DNA of 64,000 nt. It comes from Phormidium ambiguum IAM M-71. Lineage in GTDB: Bacteria > Cyanobacteriota > Cyanobacteriia > Cyanobacteriales > Aerosakkonemataceae. The stretch's first letter is position 1. The number at the start of each line of letters is the position of its first letter. The DNA lies in contig NZ_MRCE01000007.1 in NCBI RefSeq assembly GCF_001904725.1, forward strand, positions 124,001-188,000, given 5' to 3'. This document shows positions 61,318-64,000 of the stretch, piece after piece. Position numbers and translations under genes: made by a program. Below the pieces are notes generated by a model, which was given only the letters and a program-made list of their open reading frames with translations, did not search any database and was not told the DNA's origin.

Positions 61318-62511
61318 TCAATGTGTCAATTTGCGACCTAACAACCAATAAGTAGTCATCAAACCTCTACCTTTGACGGCGATGCTACCACGTTCTTTAA
61401 AATGATAGTTTTCTTTTAAGCGATCGTAAACTGTGTGGGTAACTTGAATAAAACCTGCTTCTCCTTGGGATTCCATGCGACTGGCGACGTTAACTGTGTC
61501 TCCCCATAAGTCATAAACTGATTTGCGTTTACCGATAATTCCAGCGATCACGGGGCCTGTGTGAATGCCAATTCTCAGAGTAATATGTTGACGATCGGGG
61601 GTAAAAAATTGGTGAATTTCTTGCTGCATATCTAATGCCATATTAGCGATCGCTTCGAGATGATCGACTCTGGGTTTAGGTAATCCACCAACTACCATAT
61701 AAGCATCACCAATTGTTTTAATTTTTTCTACTTTATGTCGGTCTGCCAAAGAATCAAAAGTTGAGAAAATATTATTGAGTAATTCAACTAATTCTTTGGG
61801 CGGAACTTGGGCTGAAAGTGGGGTAAAGTTGACAATATCGGCAAATAAAACGCTAACTTCGGAAAAGCTATCTGCGATTGTTTTTTCTCCACGTTTCAGA
61901 CGTTCGGCAATTAATTGCGGTAAGACATTTAATAATAATCGTTCTGAGAGCAATCTTTGCTGGCGCAGTTCTGCTTCGGCGACTCTGCGATCGCCTATAT
62001 CATGCACGCTTCCTTCGTAGTGTAATAAAGAACCATCAGAATTATAAATCGCTCGCACATTTTCTGAAATCCACATTTTTGTCCGATCTTTGCGATAAAT
62101 TTCTGACTCAAATCCGGTAACAGAATCATACCCTTTTAAATAAGCGATCAGTTCATCCCATCGTTGAGGTTGGACATATAATTGTTCGCCGAGATTAGTG
62201 ATTGTTGTCCTTAGTTCCGAAACGGATTCATAACCATACATTTTGGCTAAGGCAATGTTAGCATCTAAATATTTACCTTCAGGTGAAATGATAAAAATGC
62301 CTTCGACGGCATTTTCAAATATACTGCGATATTTCTCTTCGGTTTGACGGAGTTGGTTTTCTATTGAATCTCCATGTTCAATAGCTGTGGATAAGGAAAT
62401 TTCTAAATCAAGATTTTTTTGTTTTAGTTCAGCATTTTCTTGGCGAAGTCTTTCTATCTCCGCCAAGAGAGAAGATTCTTGATGATTAGCGATCGCTTGT
62501 TCATCTCCCAT
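61318..62511 (-). CDS. PAS domain adenylate cyclase
   Basis: A 397-residue class III cyclase, last of a three-gene group. A coiled coil (about 15-60) precedes PAS (about 60-185, SIFENAVEGIFIISPEGKYL) and a catalytic domain (about 215-395). Metal Asp residues are in LFADIVNFTPLS and IKTIGDAYMVVGG. The Lys in EKIKTIGD and the Asp in YDLWGDTVNVASRMES are the adenine-selecting pair, so the product is likely cAMP. No transmembrane segment is seen. It follows STAS and HATPase genes. Confidence 0.9.
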   Translation of the reverse strand: MGDEQAIANHQESSLLAEIERLRQENAELKQKNLDLEISLSTAIEHGDSIENQLRQTEEKYRSIFENAVEGIFIISPEGKYLDANIALAKMYGYESVSELRTTITNLGEQLYVQPQRWDELIAYLKGYDSVTGFESEIYRKDRTKMWISENVRAIYNSDGSLLHYEGSVHDIGDRRVAEAELRQQRLLSERLLLNVLPQLIAERLKRGEKTIADSFSEVSVLFADIVNFTPLSAQVPPKELVELLNNIFSTFDSLADRHKVEKIKTIGDAYMVVGGLPKPRVDHLEAIANMALDMQQEIHQFFTPDRQHITLRIGIHTGPVIAGIIGKRKSVYDLWGDTVNVASRMESQGEAGFIQVTHTVYDRLKENYHFKERGSIAVKGRGLMTTYWLLGRKLTH

Positions 62512-62517
62512 TTTTCA

Positions 62518-62877
62518 TCAAGCAAATTCTAACTTTATTTCTTGCATTAACCGTTTTAAATTCTTTAAAGATTTGGTCTGCCAAAGAATTTGTTCTGAAC
62601 CTTTTAAACTTAAATTAACATTACCTTTTTCTCGCACTTTAATGACAAACATCGAAAGCATACTAATTCCTGAACTATTGAGAAATTCCAATTCTCGTAA
62701 GTCAATTGTCACAGATGGATTTTCTTCAACCACAGCCATTAATAATTCCATTACAGGTCTATATTCTTCCATTCCAGCTAATCGCAGAAAACCCTGGAAA
62801 AACACAGTTGATGTTTCTGGATCGTGCCAGATTTGATAGTCATCTGTTTTTATTTTTAGCAATTTCTTACTCCTCAC
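62518..62877 (-). CDS. STAS domain protein (anti-sigma antagonist type)
   Basis: A 119-residue STAS-fold protein. The segment VTIDLRELEFLNSSGISMLS contains the Ser that partner-switch kinases phosphorylate (NSSG). The C-terminal part has SLKGSEQILWQTKSLKNLKR. It sits 6 bp upstream of the adenylate cyclase and 77 bp downstream of a HATPase-like protein, so the three form a probable partner-switch module that controls the cyclase (inference). Confidence 0.82.
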   Translation of the reverse strand: MRSKKLLKIKTDDYQIWHDPETSTVFFQGFLRLAGMEEYRPVMELLMAVVEENPSVTIDLRELEFLNSSGISMLSMFVIKVREKGNVNLSLKGSEQILWQTKSLKNLKRLMQEIKLEFA

Positions 62878-62954
62878 CCAGTTAATAGTATTTATTTCTC
62901 ATTTCTCTATCCTCACATTTTTTTTCATGTGAAATTATATATTATTAGCTTAGC

Positions 62955-63545
62955 TTAGATATCAAAACGTGCCATCACACTAACATGAACGATTTCGGAA
63001 TCATGGTGCAGGTGGTCAAATTTCCAACCCAAGTGGGCAGAATAGTCATTAACCATAGTTAATAAACCCAGCTGGGATTCTCCGTTTCCCAGTGCGGTTT
63101 TTTCCATTTGGCGGGTGTAAAATTCATCGGGATCGGAATCTAATAATTCAGTTATAAATTTTTGATATTTTTTGATGGTTGTTTCATGGGCATAATTAGT
63201 TACAAAAAAAATCAATTCTTCCTCATACAAATATAAAGTAATAGAAATGGGTAAGTTAGCAGTGCGATCGCTATATTTAACAGCATTTTCTAAAAGTTCA
63301 TTAGCGATATAACTAACTATGCTTTTAACTGTATTTTTGCGATTAATTTTGTTTTTTGCAGTGGGATCGCCGGGAAAAAAAGCAGCAAAGTAATCGCCTA
63401 AAAAGTCTGCTGATATACCATTATGTTCCCAACAACGCTTTCTAGTTTCGGAAGTCGGGGAAAAATTTAGGGTGAGGTAGTCATGACTAACTGGAATTTC
63501 TGCTAAGAATTCCCCAAATATTTGAATGTTATGAGATGGAGTCAT
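62955..63545 (-). CDS. HATPase-like partner-switch protein
   Basis: A 196-residue protein with a GHKL-type N-box (SYIANELLENAVKYS) near residue 80 and a weak G-box (ALGNGESQLGLLTMVNDYSA) near 150, but no canonical DxGxG. It resembles the serine/threonine-kinase-like anti-sigma factors in cyanobacterial icfG-type operons (Slr1861-like). It lies upstream of STAS and adenylate cyclase genes. Kinase activity cannot be assumed. Confidence 0.7.
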   Translation of the reverse strand: MTPSHNIQIFGEFLAEIPVSHDYLTLNFSPTSETRKRCWEHNGISADFLGDYFAAFFPGDPTAKNKINRKNTVKSIVSYIANELLENAVKYSDRTANLPISITLYLYEEELIFFVTNYAHETTIKKYQKFITELLDSDPDEFYTRQMEKTALGNGESQLGLLTMVNDYSAHLGWKFDHLHHDSEIVHVSVMARFDI

Positions 63546-63916
63546 ATTTCATCAGAACTTACTGGCTTAGGAAAAGCATTACACCTTATGTTATGATTTT
63601 ACTCATTTTTTCCCAAGTTTAATAACGCAATTTGCTAGTTATCAGGTTGAAACTGGTAGTAGGTAGTGGATAATCAGATTCCTACTACCAATTACCAATT
63701 CATACCAAATCCGGCTTTAATACCCCCGTTATTTTTCAGTCCGCGAAGGCGGACTTAGTTTGTGTAGATGCGGTTTTAACTGCCGAGTCTTATCAGAGGT
63801 TTTTAACCCAGATTTAGTATCACGAAATGAATTATAAATATCTGTTAGATGCGGGTTTTGTTGAAGATTTGATGGTGAAATTCCCAGATATTTACTAAAC
63901 ATACCCTGACAAATTA
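63546..63916. other. Intergenic region with short repeats
   Basis: 371 bp. A GGTAGTAGGTAGTGG-type run is at 63653-63669, followed by the element AGTCCGC/GCGGACT hairpin (63740-63757). The remaining stretch, including a 23-codon frame near 63828, has no supported gene. Confidence 0.5.
63740..63757. repeat. AGTCCGC-GAAG-GCGGACT hairpin
   Basis: A 7-bp perfect stem with the tetraloop GAAG, part of a CAGTCCGCGAAGGCGGACTT element that is widely scattered in cyanobacterial genomes. Its function is unknown. Confidence 0.65.
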
Positions 63917-64000
63917 TTATTCTTCGACTTTGTAACCAAATTCAGCCAAACGTAGGCGAGATTGTCGCCATTTTGGTTGCACTTTAACAAATAATTCTAA
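63917..64000 (-). CDS. era: GTPase Era, C-terminal fragment (runs off window)
   Basis: The last 27 codons of a gene that continues past the right edge. The peptide is LELFVKVQPKWRQSRLRLAE followed by FGYKVEE, stop. This matches the KH-domain end of Era, the 16S rRNA-binding GTPase (E. coli ends LELWVKVKSGW...LGY). The call is based only on this end. Confidence 0.75.
   Translation of the reverse strand, partial: LELFVKVQPKWRQSRLRLAEFGYKVEE

Noticed and set aside
61050-61351. Two overlapping open frames to the right of the CRISPR array
   Set aside because: No ribosome site, unusual Lys/Gln/Thr-rich composition, one starts inside the last CRISPR repeat and the other overlaps the adenylate cyclase end. 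More likely leader or spacer DNA.
63828-63900. Short frame MNYKYLLDAGFVEDLMVKFP between repeats
   Set aside because: Only 23 codons, no ribosome site; could be a remnant of a lost gene but cannot be supported.
1-64000. tRNA, rRNA or tmRNA genes
   Set aside because: I looked through the gaps for T-loop sequences such as GGTTCGAATCC and saw none; a covariance-model scan would be decisive.

Overview
The window is a chromosomal segment of a cyanobacterium, probably a filamentous or Oscillatoriales-like one. The evidence is pipX-pipY, a high-light-inducible protein, the cytochrome b6f subunit petL, XisH/XisI, DUF3086/DUF3119, SepF, many GCGATCGC (HIP1) octamers, and several short-repeat families typical of cyanobacterial intergenic DNA. 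It reads mostly as ordinary core chromosome interspersed with repeats. I see no phage, no intact insertion sequence, and no rRNA or tRNA gene.

Layout. 1-2.8 kb: the start of an MFS transporter and a U32 gene pair. 2.8-4.2 kb: a ParA ATPase and a coiled-coil partner resembling the McdA/McdB carboxysome-positioning system. 4.2-10.5 kb: S2P protease, a 2TM protein, a Mo-nitrogenase C-terminal-like protein, a cation antiporter, glutaminase, DoxX and a decayed Rpn-type nuclease. 10.7-17.9 kb: der, an EcfT-type permease, pipX-pipY, sepF, proC, then xisH-xisI wedged against a truncated DUF433 gene. 17.9-21.1 kb: a minus-strand lipid/envelope group (MlaE permease, DUF3119, DUF3086, plsY). 21.3-30.6 kb: mainly housekeeping (ppx, ubiA, fmt) and conserved cyanobacterial unknowns. 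30.8-33.8 kb: a response regulator-CheC-diguanylate cyclase operon. 34.1-39.2 kb: ald, HLIP, MerR, WD40, HNH plus partner. 39.3-46.4 kb: a large two-component pair. 46.4-52.9 kb: LD-carboxypeptidase, then a nitric-oxide reductase/cupin/methyltransferase group with a DNR/FNR-like box, and a divergent GGDEF protein. 52.9-59.2 kb: aroB, petL, a B12-radical SAM protein, an SDR protein with tandem repeats, hemE. 59.6-64 kb: universal stress protein, a ten-repeat CRISPR array without cas genes in view, a partner-switch/adenylate cyclase operon, and the end of era.

How genes work together. Signalling is dense: two GGDEF proteins plus one degenerate GGDEF domain, one adenylate cyclase, CheC, and STAS and HATPase partner-switch proteins. 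The MlaE-DUF3119-DUF3086-plsY group points to membrane lipid synthesis and transport. The methyltransferase-cupin-norB group is likely one nitric-oxide response unit.

Most notable observations: the McdAB-like pair; xisHI flanked by two copies of a DUF433 3' fragment; the NO-reductase cluster with its operator-like sites; unannotated-size petL; and short tandem repeats that have been captured as coding sequence in at least three proteins. All identities come from reading the sequence; no database search was run.
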